Source: Aquabacterium lacunae
GTDB taxonomy: Bacteria; Pseudomonadota; Gammaproteobacteria; Burkholderiales; Burkholderiaceae_C
Length of the DNA stretch: 64,000 nucleotides
Assembly: GCF_004310865.1 (NCBI RefSeq)
Contig: NZ_SIXI01000004.1
Coordinates: forward strand, 456,315 to 520,314
Direction of reading: 5' to 3'
Below are positions 1 to 12,255 of this stretch, piece by piece (the first letter of the stretch is position 1; every line of letters starts with the position of its first letter). Below the pieces are notes generated by a model. It was given only the letters and a program-made list of their open reading frames with translations. It had not been told where the DNA came from and made no database searches. The translations under genes and the position numbers were made by a program.

Positions 1-1
1 T

Positions 2-649
2 TCATTGATCAAGGCGCTGTCGGGCGCCACCATCCCCGACCAGGGCGAGATCCTGATGCACGGTCAGGCCATCCACATGAAAAGCCCGATCGACGCCCGC
101 CGCCAGGGCATCGAAACCGTGTACCAGGACCTGGCCGTGGCCCCGGCCATGACCATCGCCGAAAACCTGTTCCTGGGCCGCGAGCTCATCAAACCCGGCT
201 TCGTCTCGCAGATGCTGCGCGTGATCGACAAGAAGCGCATGCTGGAAGAGGCCATCGAACGCATGAACGACCTGAAGGTGGGCATCCGCTCCATGACGCA
301 GGCCGTCGAGACCCTGTCGGGTGGCCAGCGCCAGTGCGTGGCCGTGGCCCGTGCAGCCGCCTTCGCCAGGAACGTGGTCATCATGGACGAGCCCACCGCC
401 GCCCTGGGCGTGAAGGAAGGCAACATGGTGCTGGAGCTGATCCGCCGCGTGCGCGACAAGGGCCTGCCCGTGATCCTGATCAGCCACAACATGCCCCATG
501 TGTTCGAGATCGCCGACCGCATCCATGTGCAGCGCCTGGGCAAGCGGGCCGCCGTGCTCAACCCCAAGATGGTGAGCATGGCCGACACCGTGTCCGTCAT
601 GACTGGCGCCATGCGCCCTGACCAGCTGCCCGCGGAGGCCCTGTGCTGA
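2..649 (+). CDS. Sugar ABC transporter ATP-binding protein, FrcA-like (5' truncated by window edge)
   Basis: This is the ATPase of a CUT2-type sugar importer, which couples ATP hydrolysis to uptake of a monosaccharide through an inner-membrane permease. The window begins just after the Walker A lysine: the first readable residues are the S-x-L-I-K that follow it. The signature LSGGQRQ is at about residue 104 of the visible part, Walker B VVIMDEPTAAL at about 125 and the H-loop LISHN at about 159. The protein ends after one ATPase domain, unlike the two-domain RbsA, so it is of the FrcA type. Its stop overlaps the next gene by 7 bases (GTGCTGA), indicating coupled translation. Permease and binding protein should lie upstream of the window. 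The exact sugar cannot be read from the sequence. Confidence 0.9.
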   Translation, partial: SLIKALSGATIPDQGEILMHGQAIHMKSPIDARRQGIETVYQDLAVAPAMTIAENLFLGRELIKPGFVSQMLRVIDKKRMLEEAIERMNDLKVGIRSMTQAVETLSGGQRQCVAVARAAAFARNVVIMDEPTAALGVKEGNMVLELIRRVRDKGLPVILISHNMPHVFEIADRIHVQRLGKRAAVLNPKMVSMADTVSVMTGAMRPDQLPAEALC

Positions 650-1104
650 AAGGCATCGACCCCCTGCTGACGCCCGAGCTGCTCAAGGTCATGGCCGAGA
701 TGGGCCATGGCGACGAGCTGATCATTGCCGACGCCAACTTCACGGCCGCCTCGCTGGCGCGTGCCAACGGCCAGCCCATCGTGCGGGTGCCCTGCGCCAC
801 CGTGATGCGCATGACCGAGGCCGTGCTCAGCCTGCTGCCCCTGGGCACCCCGCAGGAGCAGCCCGTGGGCTTCATGCAGGTGTGCCACCTGCCTGCCGGC
901 CAGGCTTCGGGCCTGCAGCGTGACGTGCAAGGCATGTTGCGCAACCGCGGCTGGCTGGCCCCCGAGCACACCGAGTTCATCGAGCGCTTCGCCTTTTACG
1001 AGCGCACGCGTCGCGCTTTTGCCATCGTGCTGACCGGCGACCCCCAACCTTATGGCAATGTGCTGGTCAAGAAAGGCGTGATCGGCGAGGCCCTGCGGCC
1101 CTGA
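643..1104 (+). CDS. RbsD/FucU-family sugar mutarotase
   Basis: This protein has 153 residues, the usual size for the RbsD/FucU family, which interconverts the anomers of ribose or fucose after uptake. The N-terminal GHGDELIIADANF stretch carries the conserved histidine and aspartate of the family, and the C-terminal PYGNVLVKKGV is also typical. The start is GTG and overlaps the stop of the ABC ATPase gene, so the two are one operon. The neighbouring ABC ATPase and ROK regulator support a role in monosaccharide import. It looks more like FucU than RbsD in length, but the substrate is uncertain. Confidence 0.85.
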   Translation: MLKGIDPLLTPELLKVMAEMGHGDELIIADANFTAASLARANGQPIVRVPCATVMRMTEAVLSLLPLGTPQEQPVGFMQVCHLPAGQASGLQRDVQGMLRNRGWLAPEHTEFIERFAFYERTRRAFAIVLTGDPQPYGNVLVKKGVIGEALRP

Positions 1105-1129
1105 CCGCGCCACCCCTGCCGTCCTGACC

Positions 1130-2386
1130 GTGTTCGCCCCCATGCCCCGCCCTGCCCACCCCGCCTCAGCACCCCTGCCAGCCCGGGGTTCCAACCAGGT
1201 CGGCGTGCGGCAGTACAACGAACGCGTGGTGCTGCAGGCCATCCGCCAGCACGGTGCCCTGCCCAAGGCCGAACTGGCGCGCCTGACGCACCTGAGCGCG
1301 CAGGCCGTCTCGCTCATCATCGACCGGCTGCTGGCCGAAGACCTGGTGACCAAGCAGGCCCCGGTGCGCGGTGGCCGCGTGGGCCAGCCCTCGGTGCCCA
1401 TTGCGCTGAACCCCGACGGCGCCTTCGCCGTGGGCATCAAGGTGGGCCGCCGCAGCATGGACGCGCTGCTGGTCGATTTCACAGGGGCCGTGCGCATGCG
1501 CCACAGCACACCCTACGCCTGGCCCGACCCGCAGCAGCTGTTCGCCGACGTGGGCCGTGACGTGCAGCGCCTGCAGGCCCACCTGAGCACCCTGGGCCCC
1601 GGCCTGGCCGAGCGCCTGCAGGGTGTGGGCGTGGCCGCGCCCTTCTTTTTGGGCGGCTGGCAGACCCTGCTGGGCATGCCCGAAGCACAAGCCCGCCAGT
1701 GGCAGCACCTGGACATGGCCGCGTGCATGCAAGACACCACCGACCTGCCCGTGCACTTCGTGAAAGACACCTCGGCCGCCTGCGTGGCCGAACTGGTGGC
1801 CGGTGTGGGCCGCTCGGTGCGCAGCTTCCTGTACGTGTTCGTCGACACCTTCATCGGCGGTGGCCTGGTGCTCGACAGCCGCCTGCACGCGGGCCGCCAC
1901 GGCAACGGCGGTGCGGTGGGCTCCCTGCCCCTGCACATCCAACCCGACAGCGCCCACACCACGGGCGTGCCGCCTCAGTTGCTGAGCGTGGCCTCGCTGC
2001 AGAACCTGGAACAGGCCTTCGAGCAGGCCGGGCTGGACCCCACCGCCGCCTACGACGACCGCGCGCTGCTGGCCGACTGGGCCCCGCACAGCCAGGCCTG
2101 GCTGGCGCAAACCGCCCGTGGCATTGCCATGGCGGCCAACGTCACGGCCAGCCTGCTCGACATCGACGGCGTCATCGTCGACGGCTCGTTCTCGCGCTCG
2201 CTGCACAGCCTGCTGACCCAGCAGGTGCAGCAGGCCCTGAACCAGTACCACTGGGAGGGCATCTACCGCCCCGACATCATCGCCGGCACCATCGGTTCCG
2301 ATGCCCGTGCCCTGGGTGGCGCCCTGATGCCGCTGTACGCCAATTTCGCGCCCGACCGCGAAGTGTTCCTGAAGCTGGAAGCCTGA
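1130..2386 (+). CDS. ROK-family transcriptional regulator
   Basis: The protein has 418 residues. An N-terminal winged helix-turn-helix (about residues 25-75, with LPKAELARLTHLSAQAVS) is followed by a ROK sugar-kinase-like domain. The glycine-rich segment IGGGLVLDSRLHAGRHGNGG (about 240-260) corresponds to the ROK signature, but the usual zinc-binding CxCGxxGC motif is not visible. It is therefore probably a sugar-sensing repressor and not a kinase. It lies 25 bp after the mutarotase gene and probably controls that operon. The GTG start gives MFAPMPRP; an ATG four codons later (1142) is equally possible because neither has a clear ribosome-binding site. Confidence 0.85.
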   Translation: MFAPMPRPAHPASAPLPARGSNQVGVRQYNERVVLQAIRQHGALPKAELARLTHLSAQAVSLIIDRLLAEDLVTKQAPVRGGRVGQPSVPIALNPDGAFAVGIKVGRRSMDALLVDFTGAVRMRHSTPYAWPDPQQLFADVGRDVQRLQAHLSTLGPGLAERLQGVGVAAPFFLGGWQTLLGMPEAQARQWQHLDMAACMQDTTDLPVHFVKDTSAACVAELVAGVGRSVRSFLYVFVDTFIGGGLVLDSRLHAGRHGNGGAVGSLPLHIQPDSAHTTGVPPQLLSVASLQNLEQAFEQAGLDPTAAYDDRALLADWAPHSQAWLAQTARGIAMAANVTASLLDIDGVIVDGSFSRSLHSLLTQQVQQALNQYHWEGIYRPDIIAGTIGSDARALGGALMPLYANFAPDREVFLKLEA

Positions 2387-2434
2387 CCCGGCGCCCGGCC
2401 CTGCTGTTTTCCTGCCCTCTTTGCTTCGTGACGC

Positions 2435-2463
2435 TTTTCAGTTGCGCAAGATTTCATTAAGAT
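2435..2463 (+). promoter_or_regulatory. Putative sigma-70 promoter of the zwf operon
   Basis: TTTTCA (2435-2440) and TAAGAT (2458-2463) are separated by 17 bp, each matching four of six consensus bases. The predicted transcription start, about 2470, falls on the first of two inverted repeats, which suits a repressor-controlled promoter. Assigned by eye. Confidence 0.45.
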
Positions 2464-2469
2464 GGCGAT

Positions 2470-2505
2470 GTAACAACGTTACTTTCAAACAAGTAACACC
2501 ATTAC
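2470..2505 (+). promoter_or_regulatory. Twin inverted repeats, candidate HexR-type operators
   Basis: Two 13-bp elements, GTAACaacGTTAC (2470-2482) and GTAACaccATTAC (2493-2505), are spaced 23 bp start to start, about two helical turns. They sit between the predicted -10 and the zwf start codon. The first, with its preceding T, resembles the TGTAA-N-TTACA form known for HexR, the KDPG-responsive repressor of zwf/edd/eda genes in proteobacteria. No hexR gene is visible in the window, so the regulator is inferred. Confidence 0.55.
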
Positions 2506-2518
2506 CAAGGACGACCCC

Positions 2519-4003
2519 GTGTCCAGCACCCCGCTCCCTTCTTCGCACACCCCCACGCCCGAAGCCCTCGACCTGCTGATCTTCGGCGCCACGGGCGATC
2601 TGTCGATCCGCAAGCTGCTGCCGGCCCTGTACATGGCCTTCGTGCACGACCGCCTGCCGGTGGGCACCCGCATCTACGCACTGGGCCGTCAGGCCATGGA
2701 CCGTGCGGCCTATGTGCAGCAGGTGCTGGGCGCGGCGCGTGCCTTCATCGAGGCCCACGCCCTGAACGACGCCGACCTCGACCGCTTCGCCAGCCTGTTC
2801 GACTACGTGCCGCTCGATGCCGGGCAGGCCGCCGACTACGCCGTGCTGGCGCAGCGCTGCGCCCGCCCTGGCGCCACCCGCGTGTTCTACCTGGCCACAG
2901 CCCCCAGCCTGTTTGCCAGCATCTGCGAACACCTGGCCGGCGCCGGCCTGGTCGACGAACGCGCCCGCGTGGTGCTGGAAAAGCCCCTGGGCCATGACCT
3001 GGCCTCGGCCCGCCTGATCAACCAGCAGGTGGGGCGCTTCTTTGCCGAACAGCAGATCTACCGGATCGACCACTACCTGGGCAAGGAAACCGTGCAGAAC
3101 CTGATGGTGCTGCGCTTTGGCAACAGCATCTTCGAGCCCCTGTGGCGCGCACCGAACATCCGCAGCGTGCAGATCACGGTGGCCGAATCGGTGGGGGTGG
3201 GCACACGCGCCGGCTTCTACGACGGCACCGGCGCCCTGCGAGACATGGTGCAGAACCACCTGCTGCAGCTGCTGTGCATCGTGGCCATGGAGCCGCCCGT
3301 GTCGCTCGACCCCGACGCGATCCGCGATGAAAAGCTCAAGGTGCTGAAATCGCTGCGCCGCCTCGGCCCGGCCGAGCTGGCCCGCGACGTGGTGCGCGGC
3401 CAGTACACCGCCGGCAGCATGGGCGGTGAAGCCGTGCCCGGCTACCTGCAAGAGGCCAATGTGCCGCCGCACAGCCAGACCGAAACCTTCGTCGCGCTCA
3501 AGGCCCATGTGGACAACTGGCGCTGGGCCAACGTGCCCTTCTTCCTGCGCACCGGCAAGCGCATGGCCGAGCGCAAGAGCGAGATCGTCATCGAGTTCGC
3601 CAACCAGCCCTTCTCCATCTTCCCCGATGCCTACCAGAGCGCCAACCGCCTGGTGATCCAGCTGCAGCCGGAAGAATCGGTGCAGCTGCAGATCATGGCC
3701 AAAGAGCCCGGCAGCGGCATGCGACGCCGTCCGGTCAGCCTCGACCTGGACCTGCACCAGGCCTTCACCGAGCGCCGCGCCGAGGCCTACGAGCGCCTGC
3801 TGGTCGATGTGGTGCGCGGCCGCCTGACCCACTTCATGCGCCACGACGAACTCGAAGCCGCCTGGACCTGGGCCGAGCCCATCTTGAACGGCTGGGCCGA
3901 ACAGCACGAAGCCCCCCGCCCTTACGCGGCCGGCACCTGGGGCCCTGCGGCCTCGTCGGCCCTGGCCGCCCGCACCGACATGCCCTGGTCGGAAGAGGCC
4001 TGA
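2519..4003 (+). CDS. zwf: Glucose-6-phosphate 1-dehydrogenase
   Basis: This enzyme oxidises glucose-6-phosphate to 6-phosphogluconolactone with NAD(P)+, the entry step of the Entner-Doudoroff and pentose phosphate routes, in the cytoplasm. The protein has 494 residues, normal for the family. The nucleotide-binding [13 protein letters not shown] is at about residue 23 and the active-site RIDHYLGKE at 182-190, including the catalytic His and the substrate-binding Lys. The GTG start follows an AAGGA ribosome-binding site at 2507-2511. It is first in the cluster zwf-pgl-edd-eda-pgi and lies directly behind the twin operators described above. Confidence 0.97.
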   Translation: MSSTPLPSSHTPTPEALDLLIFGATGDLSIRKLLPALYMAFVHDRLPVGTRIYALGRQAMDRAAYVQQVLGAARAFIEAHALNDADLDRFASLFDYVPLDAGQAADYAVLAQRCARPGATRVFYLATAPSLFASICEHLAGAGLVDERARVVLEKPLGHDLASARLINQQVGRFFAEQQIYRIDHYLGKETVQNLMVLRFGNSIFEPLWRAPNIRSVQITVAESVGVGTRAGFYDGTGALRDMVQNHLLQLLCIVAMEPPVSLDPDAIRDEKLKVLKSLRRLGPAELARDVVRGQYTAGSMGGEAVPGYLQEANVPPHSQTETFVALKAHVDNWRWANVPFFLRTGKRMAERKSEIVIEFANQPFSIFPDAYQSANRLVIQLQPEESVQLQIMAKEPGSGMRRRPVSLDLDLHQAFTERRAEAYERLLVDVVRGRLTHFMRHDELEAAWTWAEPILNGWAEQHEAPRPYAAGTWGPAASSALAARTDMPWSEEA

Positions 4004-4042
4004 GCCTCGGCGCCTGCCTCCAGCACACAAGGAATCCACACC

Positions 4043-4831
4043 ATGAACCCCACCGAACCCACCCGATTCGGCCCTGCCGCCGACCACCTCACCCGCCACC
4101 CCCATGCCAGCGAAGCGGCATTGGCCGACGCGCTGGCCCATGACATCGCCCAGCGCCTGAGCGCCGCCATCGAGGCGCGTGGCCAGGCCCTGCTGTGCGT
4201 GTCGGGCGGCAAGAGCCCCGTGCCGCTGTTCCAGGCCCTGTCGGGCCTGCCGCTGCCCTGGGCACAGGTGACGGTCACGCTGGTCGATGAACGCTGCGTG
4301 CCGGCTGAACACGCCGACAGCAACGCCGCCCTGGTGCGCCAGCACCTGCTGCAAGGCCCGGCGGCAGCCGCCCGCTTTCTGGCCTGGGTGCCGCCCACCC
4401 ACACCCCTGACCACACCCGAGTGCAGCGCCCGGCCTGGCCCCAGGCCCGCGCCGTCTACGCCGAGTGGGTCGAGGCCCTGAACACCCAGCTGGCCCCGCT
4501 GTGGCCGGCGGATGTGGTGGTGCTGGGCATGGGCCTGGACGGCCACACCGCCTCCATCTTCGGCCAGGGCGAGGGCATGGCCGACGCCCTGAGCACACCC
4601 GATCTGGTGGTGGCCACCCGCCCGCCCCACGCACCGCATGACCGCCTCACCCTGAGCCTGGCCGCCCTGCAGGGCGCCCGCCACCGCGTGCTGCAGATCA
4701 GCGGCGCGGGCAAGGCGCAAGTGCTGCAACAGGCGCTGCAAGCACCCAACAAGGCCCGCCCTGTCGGCCTTGTCCTGCAACCTGGCGCTGCCAATCCGTC
4801 GCACACTGTGTCGGTGTGGATGGGAGCCTGA
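4043..4831 (+). CDS. pgl: 6-phosphogluconolactonase
   Basis: This enzyme hydrolyses 6-phosphogluconolactone to 6-phosphogluconate, step two of the pathway. The protein has 262 residues and is of the DevB/SOL (NagB-like) type. Characteristic segments are [10 protein letters not shown] at about residue 54, [10 protein letters not shown] at about 76 and [10 protein letters not shown] at about 162. The ATG is preceded by an AAGGAA ribosome-binding site. It starts 39 bp after zwf and ends 2 bp before edd, so the three genes are probably cotranscribed. Confidence 0.95.
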   Translation: MNPTEPTRFGPAADHLTRHPHASEAALADALAHDIAQRLSAAIEARGQALLCVSGGKSPVPLFQALSGLPLPWAQVTVTLVDERCVPAEHADSNAALVRQHLLQGPAAAARFLAWVPPTHTPDHTRVQRPAWPQARAVYAEWVEALNTQLAPLWPADVVVLGMGLDGHTASIFGQGEGMADALSTPDLVVATRPPHAPHDRLTLSLAALQGARHRVLQISGAGKAQVLQQALQAPNKARPVGLVLQPGAANPSHTVSVWMGA

Positions 4832-4833
4832 CC

Positions 4834-6696
<1,863 letters not shown>

Positions 6697-6701
6697 AGCC
6701 C

Positions 6702-7355
6702 ATGACCATGCACACCCCTGCAACCCTGCCTGCTTTCAAGTCCCGTGTGGTGCCCGTGGTGGCCCTGAGCCATGCCGACCAGGCCGTGCCCCTGGCCCGC
6801 GCCCTGCTGGCCGGTGGTGTCGACGTGATCGAGATCACCCTGCGCCACCCTTGTGCGCTCGACGCCATCGCCCGTGTGGCCGCCGAGGTGCCCGAGATGG
6901 CCCTGGGCGCCGGCACGCTGCTGCAACCGGCCGATGTGGACAAGGTGCTGCGCGCAGGCGCACGCTTCGCCCTGTCGCCCGGCCACACCGACGCCCTGCT
7001 CGACGCCGTGCTGGCCGCGGGCCTGCCCTTCGTGCCCGGCGTGATGACGCCGGCCGAAGTGATGCATTGCCGCGACCGCGGTTTCGATTTCATGAAGCTG
7101 TTCCCGGCCGCGCAGGCCGGTGGCCAGGCCATGCTCAAGGCGATTGCCGGGCCCATTCCCGACGTGCGTTTTTGCCCCACCGGCGGCGTGACCGAAGACA
7201 ACTTCACCACCCTGCTGGCCGAACGCAATGTGGCCGTGGTGGGCGGCTCCTGGCTCTGTCCACTGGCCGACATCGAGGCCGGCCGATGGAACCACATCAC
7301 CACCCTGGCCCAGCGCGCCACCGACAAGGTCGCCGCCGCCGGCCTGGCGCGCTGA
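6702..7355 (+). CDS. eda: KDPG/KHG aldolase
   Basis: This enzyme cleaves 2-keto-3-deoxy-6-phosphogluconate to pyruvate and glyceraldehyde-3-phosphate. The protein has 217 residues from this start. Catalytic features are the general-acid Glu in VIEITLR (Glu44), the Schiff-base Lys in FMKLFPA (Lys132) and the phosphate-binding CPTGG (about 157-161). A GTG at 6693 would overlap the edd stop as GTGA and cannot be excluded; I preferred the first ATG. Adjacency to edd gives the complete lower half of the pathway. Confidence 0.95.
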   Translation: MTMHTPATLPAFKSRVVPVVALSHADQAVPLARALLAGGVDVIEITLRHPCALDAIARVAAEVPEMALGAGTLLQPADVDKVLRAGARFALSPGHTDALLDAVLAAGLPFVPGVMTPAEVMHCRDRGFDFMKLFPAAQAGGQAMLKAIAGPIPDVRFCPTGGVTEDNFTTLLAERNVAVVGGSWLCPLADIEAGRWNHITTLAQRATDKVAAAGLAR

Positions 7356-7458
7356 GCGCCCCTCGCCCTAGCACACCGTTTCAACCCCTGGCCCCACCCG
7401 GGCCCGGGCCCTTCCTGGGGGCCGCCCACAAGGTGGCCCCTGCCCAAGGACACCCACC

Positions 7459-9222
7459 GTGCCACACGCTTCCCAACCCCAAGCCACACCGGCCTGGCAA
7501 GGCCTCGCCCTGAGCGCCGCCCAGCCCCTGCCCCCGCTGCGTGAGCTGCTGCAAGACAGCGCCCGCACCCTGGCCCTGCGCGCTCAGGCCTGCGGCCTGA
7601 CCCTGGATTTCAGCCGACAGCGCCTGACCCCGCTGGTGCTGCAGCAACTGCTCGACCTGGCCCGCCAGCAAGGCCTGGCCGACCAGCGTGACGCACTGTT
7701 TGCCGGCGAGCGCATCAACCGCACCGAAGACCGCGCCGTGCTGCACATGGCGCTGCGCGCCCCCGCAGGCTGCCACACCCACCCCTGGCCCGCCGACATC
7801 ACCGAGCAGGTGCTGGCCGAGCGCGAGCGCATGCTGGCCCTGGCCGAGCGCATCCGCCAGGGCCACTGGCTGGGCCCGCGCCGCCAGCCCATCACCGACC
7901 TGGTGGCCATCGGCATTGGCGGCTCCGACCTGGGGCCCCGCATGGCCGTGCACGCCCTGCAGCAAGACACGGCCCCGGCCGTGCGCGTGCACTTCGTGTC
8001 CAACCCAGACGCCACCGCGCTGCACGATGTGCTGGCCACGCTCGACCCGCTGCGCACTGGCTTCGTGGTGGCCTCCAAAACCTTCACCACGCAGGAAACC
8101 CTGCTGAACGCCGAGAGCGCGCGGCACTGGCTGCAGGCTGCAGGGGTGTCCGACTGGGCGCGGCAGTTCATCGCCATCACCACCGCCCCCGACAAGGCCA
8201 CGGCACTCGGCTTTGCGCCCGAGCACACCCTGCGCTTCTGGGACTGGGTGGGCGGACGTTACTCGCTGTGGTCGAGCATCGGCCTGCCGCTGGCGGTGGC
8301 TGTGGGCCGCGAACAATTCGAGGCTTTCCTGGCCGGCGCCCATGCGCTGGACACCCACTTCCGCACCGCACCGCTGGCGCAGAACCTGCCGGTGCTGATG
8401 GCCCTGCTGGGCCTGTGGCAGCGCAACTTCCTGAACGCGCCCACGCAGCTGGTCACCAGCTACAGCGCGCGCCTGGGCCTGCTGCCGGCCTACCTGCAGC
8501 AGATGGACATGGAATCGAACGGCAAGCGCGTGCACCCAGACGGCCAGCCCGTGCGCGTGGCCACCGGCCCCATCGTGTGGGGTGGCCTGGGCATCGACGG
8601 CCAGCATGCCTACTACCAGCTGCTGCACCAGGGCACCCACCGCGTGGCCATCGATTTCATCGGGGTGCGCCAGCAGGCCAGCCTGCCGGATGCACCGCCC
8701 GCCCATGCAGCGCACCTGCGCTTCAACCAGGCCAACCTGCTGGCCCAGGCCCAGGCCCTGGCCCTGGGGCGCGATGCCCAGGCCACCGCCGCCAGCCTGC
8801 GCGCCGCAGGCCTGAGCGAAGCCGAGGTGCAGCGCCTGACCCCGCACCGCAGCTTCGACGGCAATGTGTCGAGCAATGTCCTGTGGCTGGATGCGCTCAC
8901 GCCCTTCACCCTGGGTGCCCTGGTGGCCCTGTACGAGCACAAGGTGTTCTGTCAGGCCGCGCTGTGGCAAGTGCATGCCTTTGACCAGTGGGGCGTGGAG
9001 CTCGGCAAGGTCGTGGCACAGGGCCTGCAGCACAGCCTGCACACCGGCGAGCTGCCCGCGGGCGTGGACAGCGCCACGGCCGCGTCGCTGCGGTTCTTGC
9101 GCGAGGTGCCACCCCTGACGCCTGCCGCCCTGCCCACCGCCGCATCCGCAGTGACACCCCTGGCGACACCCACTGTGGCGCCAACGCCGCGCATGGATCT
9201 TGCACAAGCCCCATCGGCATGA
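7459..9222 (+). CDS. pgi: Glucose-6-phosphate isomerase
   Basis: This enzyme interconverts glucose-6-phosphate and fructose-6-phosphate. The protein has 587 residues, about 40 more than the common 545-550. The extra length is a C-terminal tail rich in Thr, Pro and Ala (about the last 40 residues). Family signatures are [11 protein letters not shown] (about 265), MDMESNGK with the catalytic Glu (352) and [10 protein letters not shown] (508-517). The start is GTG behind AAGGA. It lies 103 bp after eda. In an Entner-Doudoroff cluster it can recycle fructose-6-phosphate into zwf substrate. Confidence 0.95.
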   Translation: MPHASQPQATPAWQGLALSAAQPLPPLRELLQDSARTLALRAQACGLTLDFSRQRLTPLVLQQLLDLARQQGLADQRDALFAGERINRTEDRAVLHMALRAPAGCHTHPWPADITEQVLAERERMLALAERIRQGHWLGPRRQPITDLVAIGIGGSDLGPRMAVHALQQDTAPAVRVHFVSNPDATALHDVLATLDPLRTGFVVASKTFTTQETLLNAESARHWLQAAGVSDWARQFIAITTAPDKATALGFAPEHTLRFWDWVGGRYSLWSSIGLPLAVAVGREQFEAFLAGAHALDTHFRTAPLAQNLPVLMALLGLWQRNFLNAPTQLVTSYSARLGLLPAYLQQMDMESNGKRVHPDGQPVRVATGPIVWGGLGIDGQHAYYQLLHQGTHRVAIDFIGVRQQASLPDAPPAHAAHLRFNQANLLAQAQALALGRDAQATAASLRAAGLSEAEVQRLTPHRSFDGNVSSNVLWLDALTPFTLGALVALYEHKVFCQAALWQVHAFDQWGVELGKVVAQGLQHSLHTGELPAGVDSATAASLRFLREVPPLTPAALPTAASAVTPLATPTVAPTPRMDLAQAPSA

Positions 9223-9298
9223 AACAAACGGGGTGGTGCGCACCCTCTTCATGCGCCCCTCACCCACCCGACCCAACACTCACCCTCCTTCGCACACC

Positions 9299-12181
9299 AT
9301 GGCCACTGCGAAAAAAGCCCCGACCCCTTCGGCAAAACGCACCGCTCGCGCCTCGGCCCCTCGCGCCGCCGCCAGCGCCCCCTCGCTGATTGACGACATC
9401 CGCGTGCTGGGCCGCATCCTGGGTGATGTGATCCGCGAACAGGAGGGCCGCGAGGTGTTCGAGCTCATCGAACGCATCCGCCAGCTGGCCGTGGCCTACC
9501 GCAGCAAGCGCGACGCCGACGCGGGCAAGCACCTCGACAAGCTGCTCAAGGGCCTGTCGGCAGACCGCGCCGTGTCGGTCATCCGGGCCTTCAGCTACTT
9601 CTCGCACCTGGCCAACATCGCCGAAGACCAGCACCAGGTGCGGCAATCACGCCTGCAGGCCGCACAAGGCGCGGCGCAGGCCAGCCCCGGCACGCTGGCC
9701 CACAGCCTGAGCCGCCTGCTCGACGCCGGCCACAGCAGCGAAGACGTGGCCGAGCTGCTCGCACGCGCCTACCTCTCGCCCGTGCTCACGGCCCACCCCA
9801 CCGAAGTGCAGCGCAAGTCCATCCTCGACACCGAACGCCACATCGGGCAGCTGCTGGCCCAGCGTCACCTGCTGGTGGCCGCAGGCGATGCCACCGCGCT
9901 GCACGACACCGACCTGGCCCTGCGCGCCCGCATCACGCAGCTGTGGCAGACGCGCATGCTGCGTTACACCAAGCTCACGGTGGCCGACGAGATCGAAAAC
10001 GTGCTGAGCTATTACCCCGGCACCTTCCTCACCGAGATCCCGCGCCTGTACGGGCAGCTCGAAGCCGCACTGCCCGGTCTGGAGGTGGCGCCCTTTTTGC
10101 GCATGGGCCACTGGATCGGGGGAGACCGCGACGGCAACCCCAATGTCACGGCCGACACGCTGAAGCTGGCCCTGTCGCGCCAGGCCGAAGTGGCCCTGCG
10201 CCACTACCTGCGCCAGGTGCACGAGCTGGGCGCCGAGCTGTCGATGTCGGGCCGGCTGGTGGGCGTGTCGCCCGACATGCAGGCCCTGGCCGACCGCTCG
10301 CCCGACCACAACCCCCACCGCGAGGACGAGCCCTACCGCCGCGCCCTGACCGGTGTGTACGCCCGCCTGGCCGCCACGCTGCACGCACTGACCGGTGGCG
10401 AGGCCCTGCGCCATGCGGTGGCACCCTCGACCCCCTACCCCGATGCCCAGGCCTTCCTGGCCGACCTGCACACGGTCGATGCCTCGCTGCGCGCCCACCA
10501 TGCCGCGGCCCTGGCCGACCTGAACGTGCGGCCGCTGATGCGGGCCGTGCAGGTGTTCGGCTTCCACCTGGCCACGCTGGACCTGCGCCAGAGCTCCGAC
10601 CAGCATGAGCTGGTGGTGGCCGAGCTGCTGCAGCACGCGGGCCTGGAAGACTACGCCACGCTCGACGAAGCCCAGCGCCAGGCCGTGCTGCTGCGCCTGT
10701 TGCGCGAACCGCGCCCCCTGCGTGTGCCTGGCGCCGAGTACAGCGATCTGGCCCGCAAGGAACTCGCCATCTTTGAAGCGGCGGCCGTGGCCCGCAAGCA
10801 ATACGGCCCCGAGGCCCTGAAGCACTACATCATCAGCCACACCGAAACCGTGTCGGACCTGCTGGAGGTGCTGCTGCTGCAAAAGGAATGCGGCCTGATG
10901 CACGGCACCCTGGGCCACCCGCAAGCCCGAGCCGAACTCATCGTCTCGCCCCTGTTCGAGACCATTGCCGACCTGCGCAGCGCCACCGCCATCATCGGCG
11001 GCTACCTGGAACTGCCCGGTGTGGCCGAGCTGGTGCAGCGCTCGGGTGGCGAGCAGGACATCATGCTGGGCTACAGCGACAGCAACAAAGATGGCGGCTT
11101 CTTCACCAGCAACTGGGAGCTCTACCGCGCCGAGGTGGCCCTGGTGGCGCACTTCCAGCAGCTGCAGGCCTCGCACGGCATCCGCCTGCGCCTGTTCCAT
11201 GGCCGCGGCGGCACCGTGGGCCGGGGCGGTGGCCCTTCGTACCAGGCCATCCTGGCGCAACCGCCGGGCACCGTGAACGGCCAGATCCGCCTGACCGAAC
11301 AGGGCGAGGTGATCGGCTCGAAATACGCCAACCCCGAAGTGGGCCGCCGACACCTGGAAACCCTGGTGGCGGCCACGCTGGAAGCCAGCCTGCTGCAGCC
11401 CGAACAGCCCGTGCCGGAAGAGTTCCTGGAGGCGGCCGACTTCCTGTCGAATGCCAACATGGCGACCTACCGCGCCCTGGTGTACGACACCCCTGGCTTT
11501 GCCGATTACTTCTTTGCCACCACGCCCATCCGCGAGATCGCCGAGCTGAACATCGGCTCGCGCCCGGCCTCGCGCAAGTCCACCCGCCGCATCGAAGACC
11601 TGCGCGCCATTCCTTGGGGCTTCTCGTGGGGCCAGTGCCGCGTGGCCCTGCCGGGCTGGTTCGGGCTGGGTTCGGCCATCGAGGCCTACCTGTCACGCCC
11701 GGGCACGAAACGTGAGGCCCAGCTCAAGCGCCTGCAGAAAATGGCCAAGACCTGGCCCTTCCTGCGCACGCTGCTGTCGAACATGGACATGGTGCTGGCC
11801 AAGAGCGACCTGGCCATTGCCGAGCGTTATGTCAGCCTGATCGAAGACAAGCGCCTGGGCAAGAAGATCTTCGCGGCCATCGTGGCCGAATGGCAGCGCA
11901 CCAACGAGGCCCTGAGCCTGTTGACCGGCAGCAAGAGCCGGCTGTCCACCCAGCCGGAACTGGCCGCCACGCTGGCTTTCCGATTCCCTTATGTGGACCC
12001 GCTGAACCACCTGCAGGTCGAGCTGATGCGCCGCCACCGCAAGGCCCCGGCCTTGCCACCGGGCACCTCGCACGACACACCGCCACCCGTGGGCGCGGTG
12101 GAGTCACCCACGCAACGCCTGCGCCGGGGCATTCACCTGTCGATCAACGGGGTGGCTTCGGCGCTGCGCAACACGGGCTGA
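9299..12181 (+). CDS. ppc: Phosphoenolpyruvate carboxylase
   Basis: This enzyme carboxylates phosphoenolpyruvate to oxaloacetate and so replenishes the citric acid cycle. The protein has 960 residues from the ATG at 9299; upstream in-frame starts at 9251 (ATG) or 9200 (TTG, inside pgi) are less likely. Signatures: the active-site histidine in [12 protein letters not shown] (His166), [10 protein letters not shown] (about 277), [10 protein letters not shown] (about 592) and the mobile loop [13 protein letters not shown] (about 634). The C-terminus is NTG, the normal terminal pattern. It lies 76 bp after pgi and is followed by a terminator, so it may close a long central-metabolism operon. Confidence 0.97.
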   Translation: MATAKKAPTPSAKRTARASAPRAAASAPSLIDDIRVLGRILGDVIREQEGREVFELIERIRQLAVAYRSKRDADAGKHLDKLLKGLSADRAVSVIRAFSYFSHLANIAEDQHQVRQSRLQAAQGAAQASPGTLAHSLSRLLDAGHSSEDVAELLARAYLSPVLTAHPTEVQRKSILDTERHIGQLLAQRHLLVAAGDATALHDTDLALRARITQLWQTRMLRYTKLTVADEIENVLSYYPGTFLTEIPRLYGQLEAALPGLEVAPFLRMGHWIGGDRDGNPNVTADTLKLALSRQAEVALRHYLRQVHELGAELSMSGRLVGVSPDMQALADRSPDHNPHREDEPYRRALTGVYARLAATLHALTGGEALRHAVAPSTPYPDAQAFLADLHTVDASLRAHHAAALADLNVRPLMRAVQVFGFHLATLDLRQSSDQHELVVAELLQHAGLEDYATLDEAQRQAVLLRLLREPRPLRVPGAEYSDLARKELAIFEAAAVARKQYGPEALKHYIISHTETVSDLLEVLLLQKECGLMHGTLGHPQARAELIVSPLFETIADLRSATAIIGGYLELPGVAELVQRSGGEQDIMLGYSDSNKDGGFFTSNWELYRAEVALVAHFQQLQASHGIRLRLFHGRGGTVGRGGGPSYQAILAQPPGTVNGQIRLTEQGEVIGSKYANPEVGRRHLETLVAATLEASLLQPEQPVPEEFLEAADFLSNANMATYRALVYDTPGFADYFFATTPIREIAELNIGSRPASRKSTRRIEDLRAIPWGFSWGQCRVALPGWFGLGSAIEAYLSRPGTKREAQLKRLQKMAKTWPFLRTLLSNMDMVLAKSDLAIAERYVSLIEDKRLGKKIFAAIVAEWQRTNEALSLLTGSKSRLSTQPELAATLAFRFPYVDPLNHLQVELMRRHRKAPALPPGTSHDTPPPVGAVESPTQRLRRGIHLSINGVASALRNTG

Positions 12182-12209
12182 GGCCCTCTGCCCCCGGGCC
12201 AGAAAACAC

Positions 12210-12234
12210 AAACGGCTCCCGAAGGAGCCGTTTT
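12210..12234 (+). terminator. Rho-independent terminator after ppc
   Basis: AACGGCTCC / GGAGCCGTT arms around a CGAA loop are followed by TTTT. The A-rich left flank lets the same hairpin act in the opposite direction, for the convergent PEP-CTERM gene. Confidence 0.8.
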
Positions 12235-12255
12235 GATGTGCCAGACCGAGCCGCT

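Noticed and set aside
7356..7458. GC-rich palindromes (CCCGGGCCCGGG and GGCCCC/GGGGCC) between eda and pgi
   Set aside because: Such strings are expected by chance in very GC-rich spacers. There is no T-tract and no resemblance to the zwf operators, so neither a terminator nor a HexR site is claimed.
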